Of a stretch of DNA of 34,321 bases, positions 25,260-32,876 are shown one piece after another; within the stretch, counting starts at the first letter, position 1, and each line of letters begins with the position of its first letter. Under the pieces are notes generated by a model. The model was given only the letters and a program-made list of their open reading frames with translations, ran no database searches and was not told the DNA's origin. Where the stretch lies: the NCBI GenBank assembly GCA_024277725.1, contig JAJRUP010000231.1, forward strand, positions 1 through 34,321, read 5' to 3'. Source of the stretch: a bacterium (GTDB lineage Bacteria > CG2-30-53-67). The position numbers were made by a program, and so were the translations under genes.

Positions 25260-26542
25260 TCGACAAGGACCGGATCTTGGAAGGAAGTCATCCTTTACTC
25301 TACCTTGTTTTGATCTGCATCCTGCTGCTGCTCTCCGCCTTTTTCTCCGGCTCCGAGACGGCCCTGATGTCGTTCCGGAAGATGCGCCTGAAACACCTCG
25401 TCCGGCAAGGAAACAAAAAGGCAATCCTGGTGGAACAACTCCTCAAGGATACGGACCGACTCTTAGGGACCATCCTGGTAGGAAACAATCTGGTGAACGT
25501 CGCAGCCTCGGTGTTGACGGGAGCCCTGACCGCCCAGTTTCTCGAACCCCTCTTCGGGAAAGAGACGGCCATGTTCTCCGCAACGGTGATCATGACCTTC
25601 CTGCTTCTCATCTTTGCCGAGATCACCCCCAAGACCTTTTCCGCCCATCATTCCGAAAGGGTTTCCTTCCGGGTAGCCCGCCCCATCCGGTTTCTCGCAT
25701 GGCTGCTGGCGCCTTTGGTCTCCTTTGTCACCTGGATCTCAAATTTCTTTCTTCAGGCAGTCTTCCGTGCCCAACCGATGAAAGCCCACATCTCCCCCGA
25801 GGAAATCCGTTCGATCATTTCTTACGGGGAGGAAGAAGGCGTCCTCGAGAAGGAGAAGCGGGAAATGCTTCACGGAGTCTTCGACATCAGCGAAACCATT
25901 GTCAAAGAGGTCATGGTCCCCCGGCCCGACATTATCGCGATCGACATCGAAGAATCGATCGAGGAAATTCTGCACAAGGTGGTACAACACGGACATTCCC
26001 GCTATCCCGTCTATGAGGACCAGATCGACAAGGTCGTCGGATTTCTCTTCGTCAAGGACCTGCTCCCCTACTGGTCCCGGCCGGAAGGATTGCAGCTTCG
26101 CACAATCCTCCGCACCCCGACCTTTGTCCCGGAGACAAAACGGGTGGACCAACTCATCGAAGAGTTTCGCAAGGCAAAACGACAGATCAGCATCGTCGCC
26201 GACGAATACGGCAGTGTCGCCGGTCTCGTTTCCATGGAAGATCTTTTAGAAGAGATCACCGGTGAAATTCAGGATGAATACGATTCGGAACAGCAGAAGT
26301 TTGAACGCCTCTCGAACGGTTCCTGGATCCTCGACGGCAGCCTCACCCTGGACGAGGTCTGTGAGAAAACCGGCATCAAACTTCCGGAAGGAGAATACGA
26401 GACCATCGCCGGCTTCCTCCTCGACATCTTCGGTAAAATTCCACGGGAAGGCGAGGAGATCTCCTACCGGCAATATCTGATCTCGGCACACAAGATGTCT
26501 CGACATCGGATCGTGAAAATAAAGTTCAAACCGATCCAATAA
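25241..26542 (+). CDS. CNNM/CorC-family transport protein (DUF21-CBS-CorC)
   Basis: A 433-residue inner-membrane protein. Residues about 18-190 form the DUF21/CNNM transmembrane domain (SAFFSGSETALMSF is a family signature). Residues about 205-325 are a CBS pair with EVMVPRPDIIAID, and about 345-430 the CorC_HlyC C-terminal domain. Family members are linked to Mg2+ and Co2+ export or resistance and are often misnamed hemolysins. ATG 25241 lies inside the barrel gene without a good ribosome binding site. TTG 25277, with AAGGA upstream, is a reasonable alternative that still keeps the first membrane helix. Confidence 0.92.
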   Translation: MAFNPLIDKDRILEGSHPLLYLVLICILLLLSAFFSGSETALMSFRKMRLKHLVRQGNKKAILVEQLLKDTDRLLGTILVGNNLVNVAASVLTGALTAQFLEPLFGKETAMFSATVIMTFLLLIFAEITPKTFSAHHSERVSFRVARPIRFLAWLLAPLVSFVTWISNFFLQAVFRAQPMKAHISPEEIRSIISYGEEEGVLEKEKREMLHGVFDISETIVKEVMVPRPDIIAIDIEESIEEILHKVVQHGHSRYPVYEDQIDKVVGFLFVKDLLPYWSRPEGLQLRTILRTPTFVPETKRVDQLIEEFRKAKRQISIVADEYGSVAGLVSMEDLLEEITGEIQDEYDSEQQKFERLSNGSWILDGSLTLDEVCEKTGIKLPEGEYETIAGFLLDIFGKIPREGEEISYRQYLISAHKMSRHRIVKIKFKPIQ

Positions 26543-26552
26543 AGGGTCCACG

Positions 26553-27110
26553 TTGAAGAAAGCTCTCTTCATCCTTCTTCTTTTTCTCCTGGTTCGGCCG
26601 GACATCCTCTCCGGCGCCTCCCCGCCGTCGGAGGACCCTCTTCCTCTTTTGAACGGAGAGTATTATGTCGCCCTCCAGGAAGCACTCAGGCAGGCCCAAA
26701 AAGAGATCGTCCTCTCTTTTTTCCTCTTCAAGATTTCCGGCCGGGCGAAAGGCCGCACGGCTCAACTTGAAAAATCCCTGAAGGCGGCAGTCCTGCGAGG
26801 CGTCCGGGTAGTTGTCCTTCTGGAAAGATCGAAACATCACGACATTACCGTCGCGAACAACAAAACCGCCGAGAAACTGAGGCGTGACGGAATCACCGTC
26901 CTCTTCGACTCCCCGCAACAGGTCACACACACCAAGGTCGCAATCATCGATCGCACAACACTCTTCCTGGGCAGTCACAACCTGACAGAGAGCGCACTCC
27001 GATTCAATAACGAAGTCTCCATCCGGTTCCACTCCCGAAAAAGGGCACACCGTTTACTGGAGTACCTCGACCGGATCCATCCGGGCATTCTGGCACCGGC
27101 CGGCAATTAA
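26553..27110 (+). CDS. Secreted single-HKD phospholipase D-like nuclease
   Basis: A 185-residue protein with an N-terminal hydrophobic signal (MKKALFILLLFLLV). One HxKx4D motif is present (His126, Lys128, Asp133 in HTKVAIID), followed by LFLGSHNLTESAL. Single-HKD members such as Nuc act as homodimers that join two half sites and cleave phosphodiesters, usually DNA, in the periplasm. The lack of any DNA-binding extra domain fits this class. The start is a TTG at 26553, 10 bp after the CorC-type gene, with a weak AAAGGG upstream; the two genes are probably co-transcribed. Confidence 0.85.
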   Translation: MKKALFILLLFLLVRPDILSGASPPSEDPLPLLNGEYYVALQEALRQAQKEIVLSFFLFKISGRAKGRTAQLEKSLKAAVLRGVRVVVLLERSKHHDITVANNKTAEKLRRDGITVLFDSPQQVTHTKVAIIDRTTLFLGSHNLTESALRFNNEVSIRFHSRKRAHRLLEYLDRIHPGILAPAGN

Positions 27111-27138
27111 CTTCGAATACCGATTTGTGAAAATCACC

Positions 27139-27167
27139 TTTACAGGGTTTACATTGTCGGATAAAAT
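27139..27167 (+). promoter_or_regulatory. Promoter of the 615-aa gene
   Basis: TTTACA, 17 bp, TAAAAT. A second overlapping pair (TTTACA 27148, TATTAA 27170) has a 16-bp spacer. The leader would be about 35 nt. Confidence 0.6.
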
Positions 27168-27207
27168 GGTATTAAACCTCTTGTAAACACAGTAAAAACA
27201 TCTTCTC

Positions 27208-29055
27208 ATGATACACGACATTCGACTACACGGCGCCTTGTCTGACGAGATCGAATATTTTACGACCATCGCCGGACACGACATCAGCCACCGATATTTC
27301 TTTGAGGAGGACGCCGATCCGGACCAGGGTCCTTTCATCCGGTTCTTCTCCCACGGAAACGAACTGGTTCTGACCCGCCGGGGGGTCCGTCACAAAGGAA
27401 ACGGCGGCAGTTTCTGCGAATATATGTTCGGCGGCGACCAGCCCCGGGAAGATCTGATGCGCAAAGAGGTTTTGAACCGTCTCCTCATGTACGGCGCCGT
27501 CACATCCGACACCGGGGGCGGGATTCAATTTGTTTCCAAACATCACGGCTTTGACGATTACCGAAAGATCTTTTTTGAAGGAAACGCAATCTCGAATTAC
27601 TTCTTCTTTGTCTTCTTCCAGGACATCCATGATTTTCAGGAGCAGCAGGAGACAATCCTGCGGAGTATCGGAAAACGACTGAAACGGTCCCCCTATGTGC
27701 GACGCGGAGACGACCTCAGCCTGATCCATGAACTCCTTTCCGAGATGAGTAACCCCCGCTCCCTTTTCTTTCTGATCCGTGTCGTCAACAAATATCACGA
27801 GGCCTTTTACGAACTCTATCGTGAACTCTATCTGAAAAACAAGTCGATCAGCAACGGGGATGCCGAACGGTTGCAGGCTCTGGCCTCCCATTACCGGATC
27901 AACCAGTTCGACCAGGAACGCATGAAAATCGATGTGATCTACAAGCACCGAGAAAACAAGCGGATCATCGATGAATACAAGGACGTCCTGATCGAAGGGG
28001 AGGAAAATCAGGCGATCAGCAATTCCCAAAGGGCCCGCCTCATCCGCCTCCGGACACTTTGCGTCCGCAACAACATTCCGATCATCCTGCCGAACATCCT
28101 CGATGATCTTCTCCTGAAAAACCGGAAGGTCCTCGAAGTAGACGAACCGAAATACATTCAGGAAACCCGGGAAATCTTTGAAGGACTCTTCATCCGAGAA
28201 GGAAACCCCGAGACCCTGATTACGAATGAAGACCTGGAAAAACTCCTGCGTGCAAAACAGCAGGCCACGGAAATGCAGGACCCCACCTTTGACGGGATCC
28301 TCATGGATACAGTCCGGATCTGTGATGAGCTCGCCGATACGGAAGGCAACGACTGGCCCCTGGAAAACTTCGGTTACATCCTCACCCACTTCGACCGTTA
28401 CGACGCCACCTACATGATCATCAACCAGCTCGCCTTCAATGAAGAAGTGGACTTGACCACCGACAAACTCCGGAGCCTCCTGGGACATAAAAAAGCCTTT
28501 GACGAAACCAATCCCGACCTCTTTCACGGACTTTTTATTCAGACGGTCCTCCAGAACAAATATCTCACGCGATTCGGACGAAAAAAGATTCAGGTCCTGG
28601 CCGAAGGATTAAAGGCCATCGAAATGGGCGAGAAGACCCTTGCGGACGTTATCGAAAACATCGGGGACATCAAGGAACAGGAAAATCTCTACCTGAAGAT
28701 CTACGAACGTGTGCGAAAGAGAATTCGTGAAGTCTATACCAAAATCCACTCCAGACAGGAACGGGACGCGATCCGGAAACAACTCTTCACCGAGTTGATG
28801 ATCGATCTGGAGATCAACAAGAATCTCCTTGACCTCCTTCTGAATCAAGCCATCTTAAACATCAACAAGGAAATCTACTATACGGAAAAGCTGCTGCCTC
28901 AGATTCTCCGGGAAGAAAACAACGATCTTCGGCAGGACTTCTTTGAAAACAGCGGTCTCGACCGGTTCACCCTGGAGGAACTGGAACGGGAATACTACGA
29001 AACGAACAAACTCTCCTCCAAGGAATTGAATATCTTCCAGTCGACATCGGCTTAG
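27208..29055 (+). CDS. Large conserved protein, probably TIGR04442 family, function unknown
   Basis: A 615-residue soluble protein without signal peptide or membrane helix. The N-terminus (MIHDIRLHGALSDEIEYF, then GNGGSFCEYMFGGDQPRED) matches my memory of TIGR04442, a family of deltaproteobacteria and relatives with no assigned function. From about residue 140 on it is almost entirely helical and charged, with many Glu, Lys and Arg, as in helical-repeat or scaffold proteins. No catalytic motif stands out. The ATG at 27208 lacks a clear ribosome binding site, but the promoter 40 bp upstream supports it. It is transcribed as a single gene, and its TAG stop touches a half copy of the dispersed repeat. 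Family name is from recall and should be checked. Confidence 0.7.
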   Translation: MIHDIRLHGALSDEIEYFTTIAGHDISHRYFFEEDADPDQGPFIRFFSHGNELVLTRRGVRHKGNGGSFCEYMFGGDQPREDLMRKEVLNRLLMYGAVTSDTGGGIQFVSKHHGFDDYRKIFFEGNAISNYFFFVFFQDIHDFQEQQETILRSIGKRLKRSPYVRRGDDLSLIHELLSEMSNPRSLFFLIRVVNKYHEAFYELYRELYLKNKSISNGDAERLQALASHYRINQFDQERMKIDVIYKHRENKRIIDEYKDVLIEGEENQAISNSQRARLIRLRTLCVRNNIPIILPNILDDLLLKNRKVLEVDEPKYIQETREIFEGLFIREGNPETLITNEDLEKLLRAKQQATEMQDPTFDGILMDTVRICDELADTEGNDWPLENFGYILTHFDRYDATYMIINQLAFNEEVDLTTDKLRSLLGHKKAFDETNPDLFHGLFIQTVLQNKYLTRFGRKKIQVLAEGLKAIEMGEKTLADVIENIGDIKEQENLYLKIYERVRKRIREVYTKIHSRQERDAIRKQLFTELMIDLEINKNLLDLLLNQAILNINKEIYYTEKLLPQILREENNDLRQDFFENSGLDRFTLEELEREYYETNKLSSKELNIFQSTSA

Positions 29056-29097
29056 TGGTCCTATTCTCGAATACAGTAATGCGCCGAGAGGGCCTGT
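29055..29097. repeat. Half copy of the palindromic repeat
   Basis: GTGGTCCTATTCTCGAATAC followed by AGTAATGCGCCGAGAGGGCCTGT matches the left half of R2 closely. It begins on the last base of the stop codon of the 615-aa gene. The right half is missing. Confidence 0.7.
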
Positions 29098-29134
29098 CTG
29101 TGACACCTCCCGTTTCAAAGAAAAGATCATTATC

Positions 29135-29157
29135 AACCTGCCTGCTGCAGGCAGGTT
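29135..29157. repeat. Perfect 10-bp stem-loop upstream of ssb
   Basis: AACCTGCCTG, loop CTG, CAGGCAGGTT. There is no T-run, so it is not a standard terminator; it lies 26 bp before the ssb -35 box. Confidence 0.6.
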
Positions 29158-29182
29158 GCAGGATTCGGGAAGTAAAATCTGC

Positions 29183-29211
29183 TTGCTTTTTACCGGAATT
29201 TTCTGTATAAA
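29183..29211 (+). promoter_or_regulatory. ssb promoter
   Basis: TTGCTT, 17 bp, TATAAA, with a leader of about 57 nt to the ssb start. Confidence 0.65.
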
Positions 29212-29274
29212 ATGAACCCGCTGAAGGATACTTTTGGGGCATACCACTCCATAACATATCAAGTAGGGATTATC

Positions 29275-29673
29275 ATGAAAAGTCTGAACAGAGTTCAATT
29301 GATCGGTAGGCTGGGAAAAAATCCGGAGGTGCGCTATACCGCGAACGGGTCTTCCGTCGCCAATTTTACCATGGCAACCAACGAATCCTGGACCGGGAAA
29401 GACGGCCAGAAGAATGAGAAGACGGAATGGCACAATATCGTTGCCTGGGGGAAACTGGGAGAAATCTGCGGGGAATATCTCACCAAAGGGAAACAGGTCT
29501 ATATCGAAGGGAGACTGACGACCCGCTCTTGGGAAGATCGGGACGGGAAAAAACGATATACCACGGAAATCAAAGCCGACAATATGATCATGCTCGGCGG
29601 CCCCGGAGCATCAGGCACCTCTCATGCCGCCCCGGAAAACGATTCCACGATTGAGGATGATATCCCGTTTTAA
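29275..29673 (+). CDS. ssb: Single-stranded DNA-binding protein
   Basis: A 132-residue protein with one OB-fold (about 1-105; [17 protein letters not shown] at the start, [30 protein letters not shown]). A short Gly/Ser linker and the acidic tip DDIPF follow. That tip is the conserved SSB C-terminus that docks replication and repair partners. The ATG at 29275 has AGGGA 7 nt upstream; the track start at 29212 adds 21 non-conserved residues and would coincide with the -10 box. The gene is single, with its own promoter and a strong terminator. It is chromosomal in character, not part of the prophage. Confidence 0.96.
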   Translation: MKSLNRVQLIGRLGKNPEVRYTANGSSVANFTMATNESWTGKDGQKNEKTEWHNIVAWGKLGEICGEYLTKGKQVYIEGRLTTRSWEDRDGKKRYTTEIKADNMIMLGGPGASGTSHAAPENDSTIEDDIPF

Positions 29674-29704
29674 CCGTTACCTAAATTAATAGTGTAAACT
29701 TTCG

Positions 29705-29735
29705 GGCGTAAACCCTTTGGTTTACGCCTTTTTTT
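29705..29735 (+). terminator. Intrinsic terminator of ssb
   Basis: GGCGTAAACC, loop CTTT, GGTTTACGCC is a perfect 10-bp stem followed by seven T. Confidence 0.93.
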
Positions 29736-29812
29736 GTTAATATCCAAGATATCTTGTTGTTTTCTGTATGATTTCTCTTATATTTCGCTGATATCATAAT
29801 TTTCCTTTTCGA

Positions 29813-29841
29813 TTGTAATTTTCAGCAAAAATTGCTATATT
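29813..29841 (+). promoter_or_regulatory. Promoter of the lytic transglycosylase, probably leaderless
   Basis: TTGTAA, 17 bp, TATATT; the -10 ends 8 bp before the ATG at 29850, so transcription should begin almost at the start codon. Confidence 0.5.
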
Positions 29842-29849
29842 GGTGGGTG

Positions 29850-30596
29850 ATGACAGTTGAGCCAAAAAGAACGGCAGGGGCCCCTTTAATCCCCGGCGGC
29901 CGGAGAATATGGATTAGCGGTACACTTTTGTCCTTATTCCTTTTCCTGGCCAATTACTTTGTCTTCCAGAATCTGGTACAAGGACCGGCATTTTTCCAGC
30001 CGGCAAAGGGAAGATACACGGGAAGCACAATCTCCATCCCCATACCTCTACGCCAAAACGCTCTGACCCATGCTTCCCTTTCGGGAATCAAGAAACGAGA
30101 GCATATCCGGACGCTGGTTTTCCAGAATTTCAAAGGGATCCCTCTCAAAGAGAGGACAAAACTCTTTGATGTCATCTACAACCAGAGCCAGGCCATGGAG
30201 ATTGACCCCTACCTGACCCTCTCGATCATCGCAACGGAAAGTTCCTTTCGGCGAAAAGCAATCTCCTGGGCCGGGGCCTACGGTCTGATGCAGATCAAAC
30301 CGATCACGGCGGAAGAAGTCGCCGGCGACCTGGGTATCCCCTGGGAAGGGGAAAAAACCCTTTTTGATCCTGTCGTCAATATTACTCTCGGATTGAAATA
30401 CCTCTCCAATCTAAAGAAGAGGTTCGGAAACATGAATGATGCCCTGACCGCCTACAACTATGGGCCGCAGTACGTGGTCAGTTGTTTAAGGAAAGATAAG
30501 AAACTACCGGATAAATATGTGAAGAAGATCGGGCAGAATCTGGAACGATACGGCCTGGACCGACACGATTTGCTTCATCGAAACAAACCAGCCTGA
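29850..30596 (+). CDS. Membrane-anchored lytic transglycosylase (SLT domain)
   Basis: A 248-residue protein that cleaves peptidoglycan glycan strands to give 1,6-anhydro ends. One hydrophobic anchor spans about 20-40, then a linker and a goose-type lysozyme/SLT domain at about 108-225. That domain has catalytic Glu130 in IIATESSF, AYGLMQIKP, and the AYNYGP motif. The anchor would tether it to the inner membrane facing the periplasm. The ATG at 29850 follows GGTGG; the TTG in the track at 29832 overlaps the -10 box. It converges with the second fmdB gene, 29 bp away. Confidence 0.92.
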   Translation: MTVEPKRTAGAPLIPGGRRIWISGTLLSLFLFLANYFVFQNLVQGPAFFQPAKGRYTGSTISIPIPLRQNALTHASLSGIKKREHIRTLVFQNFKGIPLKERTKLFDVIYNQSQAMEIDPYLTLSIIATESSFRRKAISWAGAYGLMQIKPITAEEVAGDLGIPWEGEKTLFDPVVNITLGLKYLSNLKKRFGNMNDALTAYNYGPQYVVSCLRKDKKLPDKYVKKIGQNLERYGLDRHDLLHRNKPA

Positions 30597-30625
30597 AATC
30601 TTACGCCCCGGACATCGCTAAAAAT

Positions 30626-30901
30626 TCAGTTTTTTCCAAGGGTTGTCGTACTGCAGGAAGAACAGGAATCCTTGCTCTTTGCTCCCTCACAGGCTTTCCG
30701 GCTATTTTTTTTTGAAGCAGACCCATTGGCATAACCATCCGAATACCAGCCGCCACCCTTCAAAGAAAAGGAAGTAAAGGAAATCAGGCGGTGTACGGAA
30801 CCTGAACATTTCTTGCACGTTGTCAAAGGTTCGTCATCAATTCCCTGGGATACTTCGAATTCCGCCCCGCAATCACTGCATCTGTACTCATATATCGGCA
30901 T
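30626..30901 (-). CDS. FmdB-family zinc ribbon protein, second copy
   Basis: A 91-residue paralogue of the protein at 3433-3642. It starts MPIYEYRC and has CSDC and CKKC zinc-ribbon pairs, then a Gly/Ser/Lys-rich C-terminal region with CSSC. AGGAGG lies 8 nt before the ATG at 30901, which is preferred to the track start at 30928. It is a single gene with its own promoter. The chemical role of the family is poorly defined. Confidence 0.88.
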   Translation of the reverse strand: MPIYEYRCSDCGAEFEVSQGIDDEPLTTCKKCSGSVHRLISFTSFSLKGGGWYSDGYANGSASKKNSRKACEGAKSKDSCSSCSTTTLGKN

Positions 30902-30928
30902 AACCAAGACCTCCTGAATCTTTTCCAT

Positions 30929-30956
30929 ACTATAATCATTCGAATTGGAAAATCAA
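30929..30956 (-). promoter_or_regulatory. Promoter of second fmdB
   Basis: On the minus strand TTGATT, 16 bp, TATAGT, about 28 bp upstream of the ATG. Further upstream, CCAAT/ATTGG at about 31001 forms a small palindrome. Confidence 0.55.
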
Positions 30957-31025
30957 GTCAAAAAATACATGCCAATTGATATTGGCTTGTAACTGGTTGC
31001 AATAAAACAGATTAAGGGAATTCTC

Positions 31026-31054
31026 TTGACAACCGGAAACCCCCTGTGTAATTT
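31026..31054 (+). promoter_or_regulatory. tRNA-Leu promoter
   Basis: TTGACA, 17 bp, TAATTT, with the start expected about 17 nt before the mature tRNA. Confidence 0.65.
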
Positions 31055-31077
31055 ACAGATTATCCGCAATTCTCAAT

Positions 31078-31164
31078 GCCGGAGTGGTGAAATTGGTAGA
31101 CGCACGGGACTCAAAATCCCGCGGGGGCAACCCCATGCCGGTTCGATTCCGGCCTCCGGCACCA
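31078..31164 (+). tRNA. tRNA-Leu, anticodon CAA
   Basis: An 87-nt class II tRNA. The acceptor stem is GCCGGAG/CTCCGGC, discriminator A and encoded CCA. The anticodon stem CGGGA/TCCCG encloses the loop CTCAAAA, with CAA at 31112-31114 (reads UUG). A long variable arm (GCGGGGGCAACCCC region) and GGTTCGATTCC T-arm are present. The integrase gene ends 8 bp downstream, so its 3' end is the likely attachment site. Confidence 0.97.
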
Positions 31165-31168
31165 TTTA
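31140..31168. other. Probable attachment site (att) at the tRNA 3' end
   Basis: The T-arm and acceptor 3' half, GGTTCGATTCCGGCCTCCGG through CACCATTT, is the usual crossover site for tyrosine integrases that target tRNA genes, and an integrase lies right beside it. The matching second copy must lie beyond the right edge; I see none in the window. The exact core length cannot be set. Confidence 0.6.
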
Positions 31169-31171
31169 AAA

Positions 31172-32335
31172 TCAAGCACTTGCACTCTCCGGCAATTCAA
31201 CAACTTTCCCCTTTTCTTCTTTTTGTGCCTGTTGCGTGTCTGTAGCAGTTTCAACCAGGTGCGCCATGCGCTCCACGGCGGCCTTTCGATGTTCAGGAGC
31301 CAGGTGAGCATAGCGCATGGTCATTTCAATGCTCTTGTGCCTCAAAAGGTCTTTCACGGTGTAAATGTCCACACCGTCCATAACCAGCCATGAGGCAAAG
31401 GTGTGCCGAAGGTCGTGGAAACGGAAATTCTCGATTTCAGCCTTCCGGAGAGCCTTTTGAAAGGATTCCCGTATATCCCTCAACGGTGCGCCGGTTTTCA
31501 TCCCTGGGAAGACATGAGGGTTATCGTCAAACTTGGGGAGGTCATCGAGAAGGTCCTGGACCGTCCGGTTGATAGGGATATAAGCATCTTTCCCGTCCTT
31601 TGAGTCCCGGATCTTGATGATCCCCCGCTTCAGGTTCACGTCACGCCACTGCAATCTGAAGACTTCCCCCTTTCTCATGCCGGTGTTCAGAGCCAAGAGG
31701 ACAATCGGCCTCAGAAAGTCGCTGCAGGCCTCCAGGAGCCGCAGCGCTTCGTCTTTGGTGAGGTAGCGGACTATGGTATTGTTCTCCCGATAGAGTTTGA
31801 CCCTCTTGACCGGGTTATCGTGCGTTTTCCCCCACACAACGGCCTTGGAAAAAACGGTCTTCAACAAGGCCAGTTCCCGGTTGATCGTGGCCTTTGCAAC
31901 ACCATCCTTGCTCCTTCTGGATTTATACTTCTCAATCTTCCAGGGAGTGATTTCATTCAAGGGAAGATCCCCGAACACCGGAATCAGGTGTTTATTGCCT
32001 CTGTCTTCGTCATGTGACCAACTTTTCTTGTTGGCACTTGCAAACCGGATATAATCCTTGAAAAAATCCCGGAAAAGGACCGGCTTTTCCGTCTTGGCCA
32101 CATCAAACCGGCCTCGAACAATATCCCCCTGCCGGGACTTCAAGGCCTTCACTGCGTCCTTCTTGGAGACCTCTCCGGCCTTGCCGACCCTCTCCCTGAT
32201 TCTCCGGGTCCCGACATAGTAGGAGATCCACCAGGAGCCGCCTGTCTTTCCTTTTCGGTAAATAATCCCGTTCTCGGTGAGGGTCTTCCCGACCGGCAAG
32301 GTCTCAATCACCTGTTTCGTGATCTTCGGCATCAT
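31172..32335 (-). CDS. Tyrosine recombinase / phage integrase
   Basis: A 387-residue site-specific recombinase. An N-terminal arm-binding segment (about 1-70) is followed by a SAM-like core-binding domain and the catalytic domain. The catalytic part has Arg in NTGMRKGEV, the HDLRHTFASWL box and the final HKSIEMTMRYAHLAPEH with the nucleophile Tyr. The track extends the ORF to 32620, but that part is a shadow of the upstream 105-aa gene. ATG 32335 forms an ATGA overlap with the stop of that gene; ATG 32332 is the alternative with better spacing to AGAGG. It points at the tRNA-Leu attachment site, as usual. It probably depends on read-through of an attenuator upstream. Confidence 0.95.
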   Translation of the reverse strand: MMPKITKQVIETLPVGKTLTENGIIYRKGKTGGSWWISYYVGTRRIRERVGKAGEVSKKDAVKALKSRQGDIVRGRFDVAKTEKPVLFRDFFKDYIRFASANKKSWSHDEDRGNKHLIPVFGDLPLNEITPWKIEKYKSRRSKDGVAKATINRELALLKTVFSKAVVWGKTHDNPVKRVKLYRENNTIVRYLTKDEALRLLEACSDFLRPIVLLALNTGMRKGEVFRLQWRDVNLKRGIIKIRDSKDGKDAYIPINRTVQDLLDDLPKFDDNPHVFPGMKTGAPLRDIRESFQKALRKAEIENFRFHDLRHTFASWLVMDGVDIYTVKDLLRHKSIEMTMRYAHLAPEHRKAAVERMAHLVETATDTQQAQKEEKGKVVELPESASA

Positions 32336-32649
32336 TCCTCTCTCAAAGGAAAAAAGTAAGGTCCAACCTGAGGACCTTCCGGCCACTGGGATAAATACCT
32401 GTTGGCGGTCTTTCTCTCCTCTGCCGTCCGGTCTTCCTCCAGGGTCCAGACCTGGACCAGGACGGCGGCCGGTAAGCTCACACCACCGAGCTTTGACGTG
32501 TCGATCACGTCGGCCGGTCCGTAGTCTCCAAACCCGTCGGCGTCCCCGACCCTCAGAACCGGGATCCCGTCCCGAGAGGCGGGACTCTCCGTTGTGAGTC
32601 GTGCCTTCCATCCGTTCCATTTCTCAATTTCCTTGACGATCATATCCAT
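32332..32649 (-). CDS. Hypothetical 105-aa protein coupled to the integrase
   Basis: It starts with a strong GAGGAGG 7 nt before ATG 32649 and ends in a 4-bp ATGA overlap with the integrase, so the two are translationally coupled. The sequence is acidic and soluble, with an RVGDADGFGDYGPADV segment and the end PQVGPYFFPLREE. I recognise no domain. Position and coupling suggest an accessory of integration or excision, or simply a small cargo gene; it lacks the basic helix-turn-helix look of typical excisionases. Confidence 0.7.
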   Translation of the reverse strand: MDMIVKEIEKWNGWKARLTTESPASRDGIPVLRVGDADGFGDYGPADVIDTSKLGGVSLPAAVLVQVWTLEEDRTAEERKTANRYLSQWPEGPQVGPYFFPLREE

Positions 32650-32761
32650 CGTCTACCTCCTCAAAAAAAAATGCCTGCACGCCTGTGACCCCTGGACCCT
32701 CGGAAGTCCATATCACAGACATGCAGGCATATTTAAGATTCGTTCTTCTTTGTGTGGCCAT
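32624..32761 (-). CDS. Candidate 45-aa leader ORF running through the attenuator
   Basis: ATG 32761 has GGAGG exactly 6 nt upstream. The ORF starts MATQRRTNLKYACM, runs through both arms of the terminator hairpin and its T9 tract (read as three Phe), and stops 26 bp inside the 105-aa gene. If translated, the ribosome would prevent the hairpin from forming and let RNA polymerase continue to the integrase. It is too short for the track. It may work as a leader peptide whose translation matters more than its product, or it may be fortuitous. Confidence 0.45.
   Translation of the reverse strand: MATQRRTNLKYACMSVIWTSEGPGVTGVQAFFFEEVDDGYDRQGN
32663..32730 (-). terminator. Intrinsic terminator / attenuator in the integrase leader
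   Basis: ATGCCTGCA..CTGTGA (32671-32688) pairs with TCACAG..TGCAGGCAT (32713-32730), about 16 of 18 bp, with an inner GGAC/GTCC. On the minus strand nine T follow at once. The terminator lies between the minus-strand promoter and the 105-aa gene, whose ribosome binding site starts 2 nt after the T-run, so integrase transcripts must pass it. Confidence 0.8.
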
Positions 32762-32795
32762 TGAAGGCCTCCGAGGAGTTTGGGGCGATATCCGA

Positions 32796-32842
32796 CTATA
32801 GAAATCTATAAAACTATTATTCTATTGTCAAGAGGAAACTAT
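32796..32842. promoter_or_regulatory. Operator candidates: palindrome and CTAT repeats
   Basis: TATAGAAATCTATA (32797-32810) is a perfect 6-bp inverted repeat. CTAT recurs at 32796, 32806, 32814, 32822 and 32839, with steps of 10, 8, 8 and 17 bp. They cover the -10 and spacer of the minus promoter and reach the -35 of the plus promoter. Ribbon-helix-helix dimers commonly bind short repeated motifs in this way. Confidence 0.5.
32803..32831 (-). promoter_or_regulatory. Integrase-operon promoter (minus)
   Basis: On the minus strand TTGACA (perfect), 17 bp, TAGATT. The start would be near 32796, giving a leader of about 147 nt to the 105-aa gene. The -10 lies inside the palindrome TATAGAAATCTATA. 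Confidence 0.6.
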
Positions 32843-32870
32843 TGACTTAGGAAGTGGCAGACTTTAGAAT
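32842..32870 (+). promoter_or_regulatory. Promoter of the ribbon-helix-helix gene, probably leaderless
   Basis: TTGACT, 17 bp, TAGAAT. The -10 ends 6 bp before ATG 32877 and no ribosome binding site precedes the ATG, so the mRNA probably begins at the start codon. Confidence 0.6.
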
Positions 32871-32876
32871 CTCCTC

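Noticed and set aside
31111-31311. 66-aa minus-strand ORF ending in a PESNRHGVAPAGF-like peptide
   Set aside because: This is translation of the tRNA-Leu gene in reverse, a common annotation artefact.
32336-32620. N-terminal 95-residue extension of the integrase ORF
   Set aside because: It overlaps the 105-aa gene in another frame, is Arg/Gly-rich and unlike any integrase; ATG 32335 gives a normal integrase.
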